A DNA stretch of 64,000 nt, from positions 2,632,501 through 2,696,500 of the forward strand of contig NZ_OY787459.1 of NCBI RefSeq assembly GCF_963678865.1, written 5' to 3'. Made by a program: the position numbers and the translations under genes. Shown here in pieces: positions 55,555-63,872 of this stretch (position 1 is the first letter of the stretch; the number at the start of each line of letters is the position of its first letter). Under the pieces are notes generated by a model that was not told where the DNA came from, searched no databases, and saw only the letters and a list, made by a program, of their open reading frames with translations. The DNA comes from Maridesulfovibrio sp. Its GTDB lineage: Bacteria; Desulfobacterota; Desulfovibrionia; Desulfovibrionales; Desulfovibrionaceae.

Positions 55555-56574
55555 ATGAGCAAAGTAAGAGTAGGTATTAACGGTTTCGGCCGTATCGGCC
55601 GTCAGGTTGTGAAGACTATCTGGGAAAGACATCGTGACACTGTTGAGGTTGTTGCAGTCAACGACCTCTTCGACATCAACACCAACGCTGCCCTTTTCGC
55701 ACGCGACACCAACTACGGTAAATTCCCTGCAGAAGTAAAAGTGGAAGGCTCCACCATGTATGTCGGTTCCGACTTCGTGATCAAGAACTTCGCAGAGCGT
55801 GATCCCCGCCAGATTCCCTGGGGTGAGTGCGGTGTGGATATCGTTATCGAGTGTACCGGTATTTTCAGAACCGGACCCACCGCTGCCCAGCATCTTGAAG
55901 GCGGCGCTAAAAAAGTTGTTATTTCCGCTCCTGCCAAGGAAGAGGACATCACCGTTGTAATGGGTGTTAACCATAAGGATTACGATCCCGCAAAACACAC
56001 CATTATCTCCAATGCTTCCTGCACCACCAACTGCCTCGCGCCAATCGTTAAGACCATGCACGAGAAGTTCGGTATTGAGAAAGGTGTGATGACCACCGTT
56101 CACGCATACACCAACGACCAGCGTATTCTCGACCAGCCTCATAAGGACCTGCGTCGTGCCCGCGCTGCAGCATGCAACATGATCCCCACCTCCACCGGTG
56201 CGGCTAAAGCTGTTGCTCTCGTAATCCCCGAAATGGCAGGCCGTTTCGAAGGTTACTCCGTGCGTGTTCCCACACCCACTGTATCCCTTGTCGACTTCGT
56301 TGCAGTGCTCAAAACCGACACTACCACCGAAGAACTCAAGGCTACTCTGAAAGCCGCAGCAGAAGGCGAACTCAAGGGCATCATGGGCTACTCCGAAGCT
56401 CCCCTTGTTTCCTCCGACTTCCTCGCCGATCCCCATTCCGGTATCGTCGAAGCGGACTTCACCGTTGTACAGGGCGGCAACCTTGCTAAGGTTTACGCAT
56501 GGTACGACAACGAATGGGGATACTCCTGCCGTCTGGCAGACCTCATCGACTACATGGCTAAATGCGGTATCTAA
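55555..56574 (+). CDS. gap: Type I glyceraldehyde-3-phosphate dehydrogenase
   Basis: A 339-residue glycolytic enzyme making 1,3-bisphosphoglycerate from glyceraldehyde-3-phosphate. N-terminal GINGFGRIGR (about 7-16) binds NAD; the active site is in SNASCTTNCLAP (Cys near residue 157); catalytic His in GVMTTVHAYTNDQ; C-terminal WYDNEWGYS. The Asp/Asn after the second strand (AVNDLFD) suggests NAD rather than NADP use. Located 27 bp after the GAF gene, with its own AAAGGA site. The codon usage is strongly biased, consistent with high expression. Confidence 0.97.
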   Translation: MSKVRVGINGFGRIGRQVVKTIWERHRDTVEVVAVNDLFDINTNAALFARDTNYGKFPAEVKVEGSTMYVGSDFVIKNFAERDPRQIPWGECGVDIVIECTGIFRTGPTAAQHLEGGAKKVVISAPAKEEDITVVMGVNHKDYDPAKHTIISNASCTTNCLAPIVKTMHEKFGIEKGVMTTVHAYTNDQRILDQPHKDLRRARAAACNMIPTSTGAAKAVALVIPEMAGRFEGYSVRVPTPTVSLVDFVAVLKTDTTTEELKATLKAAAEGELKGIMGYSEAPLVSSDFLADPHSGIVEADFTVVQGGNLAKVYAWYDNEWGYSCRLADLIDYMAKCGI

Positions 56575-56604
56575 TACTGCCTTGAGCTGATTACGCATTA
56601 AATT

Positions 56605-56643
56605 ACCGGCAGCGGTTCGGGAAGTTTCCGCTGTCGGTTTTAA
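56605..56643 (+). terminator. Terminator of the GAF-gap operon
   Basis: Stem ACCGGCAGCGG/CCGCTGTCGGT with one G-T pair and a TTTT tail, 30 bp after the gap stop codon. Confidence 0.65.
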
Positions 56644-56730
56644 ACCCTTTCTCCTGAAAAGGGTTTGAACTTCCCGAAGTTCGTCCGGGTTGTGGATGAA
56701 CCCGGATTGAATACTGAGATTCTTAAGATT

Positions 56731-56778
56731 GCCAAAAACGGGCGGCCTGTTAACCACAGACAGGTCGCCCGTTTTTTG
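56731..56778. terminator. Second terminator downstream of gap
   Basis: The stem AAAAACGGGCGGCCTGT/ACAGGTCGCCCGTTTTT (one mismatch) with a T6 tail. Confidence 0.8.
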
Positions 56779-56976
56779 TTTTTTATGCCACTATATGTAC
56801 GTAAATTTTTGCACGCTTAACACACTACTTATAGCATTAAACAAAACAGGCCGTTCCGTACCCCACGGGACGGCTTCTCATTATATTCCCCAGCCGGATA
56901 TTTACCGCTGTAATACACGTATTGCTTGTATGGCCGCTGACCTTGGGCTGGATGGATAAATACAAATAATCCGGTC

Positions 56977-57022
56977 TTGAGTCATCCTCCCTGTTGGGAT
57001 ACAATGTATCCCAACAGGGAGG
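56977..57022 (+). promoter_or_regulatory. parDE promoter and operator
   Basis: TTGAGT (56977-56982), 17 bp, TACAAT (57000-57005). A perfect 17-bp inverted repeat (left arm 56986-57002, right arm 57006-57022, 3-nt centre) with core CTGTTGGGATAC/GTATCCCAACAG overlaps the -10 and ends in the ribosome-binding GGAGG. This is the expected autorepression site for ParD. Confidence 0.8.
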
Positions 57023-57027
57023 GTAAT

Positions 57028-57273
57028 ATGGCTACAAAACAAATATCAATCCGTACAAGCCCGGATTTAATAGTAAAATTAGACGCGCTGGCGAATGCCA
57101 CAAAAAGAACAAGATCTCATCTGGTAAATCAGGCCATGGAAGAATTTGTTGCCCGCGAAGCATGGCAGATAACTGAAATTGAAAAAGCTTTAAAGGAAGC
57201 TGATGCAGGTGATTTTGCTACTGAATCAGAGCTTGCCGTCATGGATGACAAGTGGATGAGAAATGCGCGTTAA
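57028..57273 (+). CDS. parD: ParD/CopG ribbon-helix-helix antitoxin
   Basis: An 81-residue protein. N-terminal ribbon-helix-helix (KQISIRTSPDLIVKLDALAN, then TKRTRSHLVNQAMEEFV, residues about 3-45) binds DNA; the acidic C-terminal half would wrap the toxin. ATG 57028 lies 5 bp after GGAGGG; the longer frame covers the operator. It ends 11 bp inside parE, so translation is coupled. Confidence 0.9.
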   Translation: MATKQISIRTSPDLIVKLDALANATKRTRSHLVNQAMEEFVAREAWQITEIEKALKEADAGDFATESELAVMDDKWMRNAR

Positions 57274-57556
57274 ATGGCTAAGAGGTGCAATACGGGATCT
57301 TGACGCGGAGGCATCATATTTGGCGAATGAAGATATGGATTTGGCCGTTAAGACATATTCCCACATACGTGAAAAAGGAGATTTACTTGGTAATTTTCCA
57401 CAAAAAGGACGTCCCGGTAGAGTTACCGGAACTAGGGAACTGGTGCTTGACAGGTATCCATACATCGTACCTTACCGTGTAAAAGACGATGTGGTGGAAA
57501 TCCTGCGTGTTTTTCATACAAGTCGAAAATTGCCCAAGAAATGGGATACCGTTTGA
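57263..57556 (+). CDS. parE: RelE/ParE-family toxin
   Basis: A 97-residue toxin of the RelE/ParE superfamily. It begins MRVKWLRGAIRDLDAEASYL (helix 1) and has GRPGRVTGTRELVLDRYPYI and YRVKDDVVEILRVFHTSRK, the typical end. ParE inhibits gyrase, while RelE cuts mRNA; the absence of clear RelE catalytic residues favours the ParE type. It overlaps parD by 11 bp. A terminator lies 90 bp downstream. Confidence 0.9.
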   Translation: MRVKWLRGAIRDLDAEASYLANEDMDLAVKTYSHIREKGDLLGNFPQKGRPGRVTGTRELVLDRYPYIVPYRVKDDVVEILRVFHTSRKLPKKWDTV

Positions 57557-57646
57557 TCATTCGGTCTTGATAGCTCCCCTAATACCGCTACCAAATACAT
57601 AGAACGCACATAAGCCCTGCAGGGCAACCGGCGACAATAATTTTTC

Positions 57647-57694
57647 AAGGGCGGACCTGAATCACCTGATTCAGGTCCGCCCTTGTTGTTATTT
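57647..57694 (+). terminator. Terminator of parDE
   Basis: A perfect 17-bp stem, AAGGGCGGACCTGAATC/GATTCAGGTCCGCCCTT, is followed by GTTGTTATTTTCG. Confidence 0.8.
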
Positions 57695-57753
57695 TCGACT
57701 CCTGTGTTTGTAGATTTGTTTATTAAATCAATATTTAACAGGAGACTTTAAGG

Positions 57754-59373
57754 GTGAAGGTAGTAAATTCGAAAGTTGGCAATTTCTTAAAGGGGCAAAG
57801 TGATGAAGGCTTGCTCGGGTCTGAAAAAGAGCCGGGCATGAGCCCTGAACTGAAGAAACTGGCTGCCCGGGAAGGTGTTGATCCGGTACTGGTTCAGCGT
57901 GCACGGGACAGGGAAGAGGAAGAGCGTGATTTAAGGGTGCTGGATGCCTACAACAGTTTTGAGAGCGGGCTGCAGGAGATACTGCTCGACCCCGAGTCCG
58001 GATTGATGTTGCTGCGTGCGGGGGAAGCACAGTCAGCGGTTTTTAAAGTTAATGATTATTTTACGGAAGAGGGCGGCAGATTGCGTGATGAATTGCCGGA
58101 TGATGAATGCCGGACCAGGTTCATGGATATCCTTGAGTCGAGGCGCAGGACTGCGGTGGATGCGGTGGCCCGGCATCAGAGTCAGGAATACCAGAACTGG
58201 AAAGAGAGCACTGCTGCGAAAACCATCGACTCTGTGCTCAAGGGAGTGAATATCTGCCCGAATGCAGCTTCTCTTTCGTATGGTGAGCGGTTGCTGGAAG
58301 GGGCAGTTCTGCGGCTTTACCGGGGCAGTAATCCCGAACTTCTTCAGCTAAGGTTAATCACTGCCAAGCAGTCCATGTATGCCGGGGCGCTGGAATCCAT
58401 CGGCGAAAAAGATCCCGTCAGTGCTTTGATTATGACCGAGAGCTGGAAAGAGCAGTTGGGAGCAGAGCATTATGAATTCCTTCATGAAATGTTTGAACCT
58501 CAGGCCCGAAACCAGCATATGAAGCAGGAATTTCATTTATTGCGAAACATGGAAGATGAACAGCTTGAAGCTGAGCTGCATGATTTGAAGGATGATGATA
58601 TGCGCCGTGAACTTGCGGAAATGATCCGGGCTGATCGTGAGTTGCGCAGAAAGGTGGAGGAGCAGGCCGAAGAAGAGCGCATGAATCTGATCTGCCGGGA
58701 ATTGTTCAAAAGGTTTGTAGATGGTGTGCTCAGTGTGGAAGATATCCTTGATTCCGGTCTAAAGGCCGAGTTGCGCTCCATGTGGCTGGGAATTTTCAGC
58801 CGCAAGGGAGTGAAAGGCAGTGATGAAGCACTGATCAAGGTAGTTGCAGGGGTAATCGATGATGAAATCAGCGAGGAGTACCAGATATACGGAGCCGTTC
58901 TTGATGGGCTGGGCGAGGTGGATGCCGCACTGTTGGCTGCCCTGTTTATGTTTAAGGATAATCCCGAATCCCGGCTTGTGGTAAACGGTTTGCGGGAGAT
59001 AGGTGCGCGTAGTGAAGCTGTTTCTGCTGATCAGCGTGATCAGGCTGCGGCAATCCGCGATTTCATTCACCGGGTGGCAGCACTGATCGGTAAGGGCGAA
59101 CCTTTCAGCGTGATCAAGGTGTGTAATGAGATAATAGCAGACCATTTCGCCAATGGGCTGGCTGTAAAAGAGATTGAAACCGGGCAGCGGAAAGTTTCTG
59201 AACACGAATCTTCAGCAGTAATGGAATCCGGGCAAACAGCGGATGAGCTGAATAAACCAGAGTCAGTGGATGAAGCTGGAGATGTTGCGGTTGAAAATGA
59301 ACCGGCAGCGGAAAATGGCAGGGATCAGCCTTGCAAAAACAATGATGAAGAGTATCATGACGTGGAATCTTAA
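57754..59373 (+). CDS. Hypothetical acidic coiled-coil protein
   Basis: A 539-residue cytoplasmic protein, very rich in Glu, Asp and Arg, predicted mostly helical. The region about 270-325 (LHDLKDDDMRRELAEM, ELRRKVEEQAEEERMNL) looks like a coiled coil. The tail is acidic and low in complexity (SAVMESGQTADELNKPESV). No recognised domain, signal peptide or membrane span. GTG start with AGGAG 10 bp upstream. It ends 15 bp before the hydrolase gene, so cotranscription is likely. Confidence 0.65.
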   Translation: MKVVNSKVGNFLKGQSDEGLLGSEKEPGMSPELKKLAAREGVDPVLVQRARDREEEERDLRVLDAYNSFESGLQEILLDPESGLMLLRAGEAQSAVFKVNDYFTEEGGRLRDELPDDECRTRFMDILESRRRTAVDAVARHQSQEYQNWKESTAAKTIDSVLKGVNICPNAASLSYGERLLEGAVLRLYRGSNPELLQLRLITAKQSMYAGALESIGEKDPVSALIMTESWKEQLGAEHYEFLHEMFEPQARNQHMKQEFHLLRNMEDEQLEAELHDLKDDDMRRELAEMIRADRELRRKVEEQAEEERMNLICRELFKRFVDGVLSVEDILDSGLKAELRSMWLGIFSRKGVKGSDEALIKVVAGVIDDEISEEYQIYGAVLDGLGEVDAALLAALFMFKDNPESRLVVNGLREIGARSEAVSADQRDQAAAIRDFIHRVAALIGKGEPFSVIKVCNEIIADHFANGLAVKEIETGQRKVSEHESSAVMESGQTADELNKPESVDEAGDVAVENEPAAENGRDQPCKNNDEEYHDVES

Positions 59374-59388
59374 AATACTGGAGCCCCC

Positions 59389-60270
59389 ATGCGTCGCCTG
59401 ATTCTATCTTTTGTGTTCTTCGTTTTCTTTGCCGGATGTGTACAGAGCAATATCCCTGATTCAGTACATTATCTTACCCCGCTACCGAAATCCGTGGTGC
59501 AGGTGGATGATGTGCAGCTTGCTTACCGTACCTTCGGCGAAGGTTCGCCCCTGCTCATGGTCATGGGCTTTGCCGGGACAATGGACATCTGGGATGCCGG
59601 GCTGGTCCGCGAGCTTTCAAAAGAGCATACGGTAATTATTTTTGATAACCGGGGCATGGGCGGTTCCTCCAATGGAACCGAGGAAATATCCGTTACCCGC
59701 ATGGCGGCGGACAGTGCCGGACTGCTGCGCGTACTGGGCTATCCGCAGGCTGATATATTAGGGTGGTCCATGGGCGGGCTTGTCGCACAGGAACTGGCCC
59801 TGCATTATCCTGAAAAGGTTGATAAGCTGGTTCTGCTGGGAACATCATGTGCCGCAGAGCCTGTGGCGGAAATTACCCGCAGGTTGCTAAAGATGGATGT
59901 AAAGGAATTGCTGACCCATTTCTTTCCGCATGGTTGGACTGAGAAATACCCGCAGGCTTATGAGAAGCTTCCGCGTCCAGCAAGTGCGCCCGATCCGGCA
60001 ATTGTGCAGGCTCAGGCCGATGCCATGATAGTCTGGCCGGGGTGTTGCTCAAGGCTTTCTTCCTTGGATAAACCTGTGCTGGTTATTTCCGGGCTGGATG
60101 ATGATATTCTGCCGGAAAGGTTAGGCGTTGAAATAACGGAGCAGGTGAAAGGAAGCTGGCTGGTACGCTATAAAAATGCAACCCACTGGCTTATGTATCA
60201 GGACCCGGTAGGACTTGGGAGAACTGTGAATAATTTTCTTGGGGCTAATCAGGATTTGATGCCTCAATAA
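59389..60270 (+). CDS. Alpha/beta hydrolase lipoprotein
   Basis: A 293-residue predicted lipoprotein with signal MRRLILSFVFFVFFAGC (lipobox FAGC, Cys17). The alpha/beta hydrolase fold follows: oxyanion region MGFAGT, FDNRGMGGSS, nucleophile elbow GWSMGG (about residue 126), Asp in SGLDDDILPE and His in NATHWLMYQ. Thus Ser-Asp-His is complete. Anchored in the envelope; substrate unknown. Starts 15 bp after the coiled-coil gene and ends before a terminator. Confidence 0.88.
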   Translation: MRRLILSFVFFVFFAGCVQSNIPDSVHYLTPLPKSVVQVDDVQLAYRTFGEGSPLLMVMGFAGTMDIWDAGLVRELSKEHTVIIFDNRGMGGSSNGTEEISVTRMAADSAGLLRVLGYPQADILGWSMGGLVAQELALHYPEKVDKLVLLGTSCAAEPVAEITRRLLKMDVKELLTHFFPHGWTEKYPQAYEKLPRPASAPDPAIVQAQADAMIVWPGCCSRLSSLDKPVLVISGLDDDILPERLGVEITEQVKGSWLVRYKNATHWLMYQDPVGLGRTVNNFLGANQDLMPQ

Positions 60271-60299
60271 AATTTCCGACACTCAAATTAGAAATTAAT

Positions 60300-60337
60300 A
60301 TCCCGGAATATTTTAAAATATTCCGGGATTGTTTTTG
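60300..60337. terminator. Terminator
   Basis: The stem TCCCGGAATATTTT/AAAATATTCCGGGA is followed by TTGTTTTTG; it ends the hydrolase operon. Confidence 0.75.
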
Positions 60338-60346
60338 TCTATGACG

Positions 60347-60441
60347 TCCTAACGAGCTATATGCGAAGCTTGTTAAAAAAGTTTGGGATTCTTAAACCCT
60401 TTTCAAAGGGTTTAAGGCCCCCGGCAGGGCCCCCGGAGGCA
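60347..60441. repeat. Dispersed intergenic repeat, copy 11
   Basis: GCGAAGCTTGTTAAAAAAG, TTTGGGATTCTTAAACCC, hairpin CCCTTTTCAAAGGG, and the end GGCCCCCGGAGGCATT against the 3' end of the AhpF-like gene. Confidence 0.7.
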
Positions 60442-60442
60442 T

Positions 60443-62110
60443 TTACCAAATATTTTTAGTCTCTATTTTGCTGCCAGAAAAAAGTCTGGTGAAATCATCG
60501 AAAGCGGTCAGAGCTGCGGCTGCGCCCTGCCCGGTAGCGGTGATGATCTGGCGTACGCCTCCGGTCACGTCTCCGGCAGCGTAGACCCTTTCCACGCTGG
60601 TGCGCTGGGTGGGGTCGACCTTGATGAATCCGTCTTCGCGCAGTTCACAGCCCAGCTTTTCAGCCAGTTCGGTATTGGCGGTATGGCCGATGGCCACAAA
60701 CACCACGTCGGTGTCCTTGATGAGCTCAGTGCCGTCCTTTTTGAGAATACGAGCTGACTCCACCTGATCTTCGCCGATGACTTCGGTAAGCTGAGAATCC
60801 CATATGACTTCAATGCCTTCGCGCTCTACGGAATCCTGAAGGACTTTTTCGGCTCTGAACTGGTCTCGCCGATGGACAATGGTTGTCTCAATTCCCAAGT
60901 GATTCAGATGCAGGGCATCGGTAAGCGCTGTATTGCCCCCGCCGACCACAATGGCCTTGCCGCCCTTGTAAAAGTTTCCGTCACAGGTCGCGCAATAACT
61001 TACTCCGTGACCGTAGAATTTGTCTTCACCCGGAACACCGAGCATGCGTACATTAACACCCGTGGCTAGGAGGATGCCCTTGGCCCGGTATTTTTTTTCG
61101 TCAGTGGTGATTTCGATGCGCGGACCGTATTTGACCTCCTTGACCTCGGAGAATTGCTGAATATCAGTGTACTCTCGGGCATGGGAGCCGAGTATTTCCA
61201 CCAGCTCAAAGCCTTGAATATTGGTGAAACCGGGGTAGTTTTCAACCTTGGGAGTCAGGGCAACCTGTCCGCCTATCCCCTGCTTTTCAAGAATGATACA
61301 GCTCAGCCCGCTGCGTTTGGCGTAAATTCCGGCACTCATTCCGGCTGGTCCGCCACCTACGATTACAAGGTCGATATCTTCATATGGTAACTCACTGTCC
61401 TTTTGGGATTTTGCAGCGCGCTGTTCTTTTATCACTTCATCAATGGGCTTGAGGAAAAGCAGTTGGAGCATGAATTTTTCTTCCGGTTCCAGTCCGGTGA
61501 AGGTGGCTTCCTCGTTGATGTTTGTGTGCGGCACAGAGCCGACATTATATTCACGGGCCATATTTTCATTGTCGAGGGTGGAAATATTCCAAGCTGAAAT
61601 CTTGTCCGGTCTGGCAACAGCGGCCTTGAATGCGTTGATGGCCTGCCCGGGGCAATAAGGACAGGTAGGGCTTGCAAAAATTTTTATCTGCCGTTCTTCG
61701 TTCAGCGGCTCAAGTGTTTTTTTTGTGGAATCTGAAATTGCGTCAATACCCATGGAGGCCAGATTGAGTGCTTCAACCAATGCCCGTCCTTCTTCGCCTG
61801 CCGGAGCACCCAGGAAACGGATATCGTATTCGTCAGGAGAAATGAGCACGGTGGGGGTGGCTATGATCTTACGCTTTTCTGCCATCTCACTGTCTGCAGC
61901 ATATTCGCGTAACTCAATTTTATCACTCAGCACATTGAAAGCACGGCAGATGTTCAGGGTGAATTCATTGTATTCTCTGTGTTCACCTTCAGCAGTATAT
62001 ACTTCTATGGTCACTGTCCGTTTAAATCCGGCAAAAAGTTTTTCAAGGTATTCGAGGCTTTCTTGGGGTATGAAGTTACGGTATTTTTCTTCAGCGCTAA
62101 GTGTGCTCAT
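60443..62110 (-). CDS. AhpF-like disulfide reductase (thioredoxin-fold pair plus thioredoxin reductase)
   Basis: A 555-residue flavoprotein. Residues about 1-115 and 125-210 are two thioredoxin-like folds; only the second has a dithiol, FASPTCPYCPG, and a cis-Pro in VGSVPHTN. Residues about 235-545 are thioredoxin reductase: GGGPAGMSAGIYAKR, active-site CATCDG (SYCATCDGNF), GGGNTALTDAL for NADPH, and C-terminal GDVTGGVRQI for FAD. The architecture equals AhpF, the reductase of peroxiredoxin AhpC, but no ahpC is adjacent. ATG 62110 follows AAGGAG. A role in peroxide defence is inferred. Confidence 0.9.
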   Translation of the reverse strand: MSTLSAEEKYRNFIPQESLEYLEKLFAGFKRTVTIEVYTAEGEHREYNEFTLNICRAFNVLSDKIELREYAADSEMAEKRKIIATPTVLISPDEYDIRFLGAPAGEEGRALVEALNLASMGIDAISDSTKKTLEPLNEERQIKIFASPTCPYCPGQAINAFKAAVARPDKISAWNISTLDNENMAREYNVGSVPHTNINEEATFTGLEPEEKFMLQLLFLKPIDEVIKEQRAAKSQKDSELPYEDIDLVIVGGGPAGMSAGIYAKRSGLSCIILEKQGIGGQVALTPKVENYPGFTNIQGFELVEILGSHAREYTDIQQFSEVKEVKYGPRIEITTDEKKYRAKGILLATGVNVRMLGVPGEDKFYGHGVSYCATCDGNFYKGGKAIVVGGGNTALTDALHLNHLGIETTIVHRRDQFRAEKVLQDSVEREGIEVIWDSQLTEVIGEDQVESARILKKDGTELIKDTDVVFVAIGHTANTELAEKLGCELREDGFIKVDPTQRTSVERVYAAGDVTGGVRQIITATGQGAAAALTAFDDFTRLFSGSKIETKNIW

Positions 62111-62242
62111 GGTCTCTCTCCTTATCAGCAATGATAGTAATGCTTATTTCAATATGACTTATTTTAAGGGTTCGGAAAAGGTTTTTCCAAAATATAAAGC
62201 TGAGAATTATCAGTAATAATTACTGAAAGCAATAATTTCAAA

Positions 62243-63274
62243 TTATTTATAATGAAGCTGAAAGGTGTTGCCGGGTTTAAAGGAAGTATTGTCAGGAGTA
62301 ATACCAAGATCAGCGTAAAGTGGTTTAAGGCATGATTTATGGCCCCAGAGCTCACCGGAATATTTTTGCGGAACAATAAATTGTATGGCCTTGTCAGCCA
62401 AGGCAAGGCGGGAGCGCAAATGTAAATACATGGCTTTTGATCGAACCATTTGCCCAAGTGCCGGATGCATCGGTCCGGCTGTAATATTCTTTTCAAATCC
62501 GTCCTCATGCGCCACACCGATACGGATGACATGAATTATATTCCGCCAGAGACGCAGCAGGGCTGGAGCCAGTTCTTCTACAGTACGGGTAAGGGACCAT
62601 GGGGTATACTTTCCGGCCCGGTACAGTTTTTCCAGTCCGGTTCCTTTTACTGTCAGGCAGGGGTAGATGCGTACGGCTTCTGGCTTGAATTCAATGGTCC
62701 GGCTGACATCATTCTGAAAATTACCAGGTTCATCCCCCGGCAGGCCGGGCAGCAGTTGAATACCCAGCGAAATGCCGCTTTCACGTACTATATTGCAGGC
62801 TTCAATCCCGGTTTGCGGGGAGTAATTGCGGCCTGAACGGCGTAGGACTTCAGCTGAAAAGCTCTGAATACCCAGCTCAATCATGTCCAGACCGGATGCA
62901 TGAAGCTGCATGATTTGTTTTTGGTCAATACAGTCCGGACGGGTAGAACAACGAACTTTGGTCAGGAAGCCCCTTTCTTTAAATTCAGCAGCCAGTTTGA
63001 TGAAACGTTCCTGCCATTCAAAAGGGAGGGCCGTAAAAGTTCCGCCGAAGAACGCCAGTTCAAGCGGGGAACGATCTTTTGTATTGAAGAATGCAGGAAT
63101 CTCTTGTTTAATTCCTTGATATATTTCGTTTAATGTCTTAGCTCCTGTTCCTGTCTGCCTGTCCTGCGCACAATAGATGCATTTTGATGGACAGCCCAAA
63201 AAAGGCATAAACACCGGCCAGATGCGTGTTTTTGGATGTCCCGGTTCAGGGTGTTTGAAGATTGCTGTTTTCAT
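62243..63274 (-). CDS. Radical SAM protein (Elp3/HemN-like)
   Basis: A 343-residue enzyme with the radical SAM cluster motif GCPSKCIYC (C-x3-C-x2-C, about residues 30-40). The SAM-binding stretches LAFFGGTFTAL and TRPDCIDQKQI, and IELGIQSFSAEVLRRSGRNY, follow. The last is characteristic of the Elp3/oxygen-independent coproporphyrinogen oxidase branch. No C-terminal acetyltransferase domain is present. The substrate is unknown. ATG start with a weak site. Confidence 0.88.
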   Translation of the reverse strand: MKTAIFKHPEPGHPKTRIWPVFMPFLGCPSKCIYCAQDRQTGTGAKTLNEIYQGIKQEIPAFFNTKDRSPLELAFFGGTFTALPFEWQERFIKLAAEFKERGFLTKVRCSTRPDCIDQKQIMQLHASGLDMIELGIQSFSAEVLRRSGRNYSPQTGIEACNIVRESGISLGIQLLPGLPGDEPGNFQNDVSRTIEFKPEAVRIYPCLTVKGTGLEKLYRAGKYTPWSLTRTVEELAPALLRLWRNIIHVIRIGVAHEDGFEKNITAGPMHPALGQMVRSKAMYLHLRSRLALADKAIQFIVPQKYSGELWGHKSCLKPLYADLGITPDNTSFKPGNTFQLHYK

Positions 63275-63449
63275 ATCTGGAAGTCGCGGAGTTGAAAAAA
63301 ATAGGCAAATGATGCCTTTGTTTAATAAATTAGCTTGATTAAAAAAACGTGGTCGGTTATTTATCTAAATATAACTGTCTCTTGAAGCTTTCAGGATCGG
63401 TTTAAGATTATTTGTTCCAACATGCAACTCAAGAACAACAGTATTTATT

Positions 63450-63872
63450 ATGAATAATCAGGATTGTATTTTTTGTAAGATCGTTGCCGGGGAGATTCCC
63501 TGCTTCAAGATTTATGAAACAGACAAGGTGCTCAGCTTTCTGGACATCGGGCCTGTTAATAAAGGCCATGCTCTTGTCATTCCCAAGCAGCATTGCGAAA
63601 ATATCTGGGATCTGCCTGCCGAACTGGGGCAGGAGATTATCACTGCCTCCCAATTGGCCGGTGATGCTATTGTAAAAGCTACCGGGGCTGACGGGCTGAA
63701 TCTGATTATGAACAATAATGAAGCAGCCGGACAGCTTGTTTTTCATGCCCATTTTCATCTTATTCCCCGATTCAAGGAGGACGGTTTTGTCCACTGGGGT
63801 CAGAGTGAATATGATAGCATGGATGAGGCTGCAGCCCTTGCCCAAAAGATAGAAAAGATGATAACAGGATAA
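63450..63872 (+). CDS. HIT family nucleotide hydrolase
   Basis: A 140-residue protein of the histidine-triad superfamily. N-terminal CIFCKIVAGEIPCFKIYETD and the triad HAHFHLIPR (residues about 97-105, His-x-His-x-His) are clear. Such proteins hydrolyse adenosine phosphoramidates or related nucleotide conjugates. ATG start. The gene is monocistronic as far as the window shows. Confidence 0.93.
   Translation: MNNQDCIFCKIVAGEIPCFKIYETDKVLSFLDIGPVNKGHALVIPKQHCENIWDLPAELGQEIITASQLAGDAIVKATGADGLNLIMNNNEAAGQLVFHAHFHLIPRFKEDGFVHWGQSEYDSMDEAAALAQKIEKMITG

Larger units (their letters stand above)
56575..57027. other. Intergenic region between gap and parD with several hairpins
   Basis: A hairpin CCGGCAGCGG...CCGCTGTCGG followed by TTTT (56605-56643), a dispersed-repeat hairpin AAACCCTTT/AAAAGGGTTT (56641-56667), a strong terminator (56731-56778) and a small hairpin GCCGTTCCGT/ACGGGACGGC (56853-56877). 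No coding region is seen before the parDE promoter. Confidence 0.55.

Noticed and set aside
54922..56757. A 611-codon open frame on the minus strand opposite the GAF and gap genes
   Set aside because: It is an antisense shadow of two highly expressed, codon-biased genes; its cysteine- and phenylalanine-rich translation resembles no protein.
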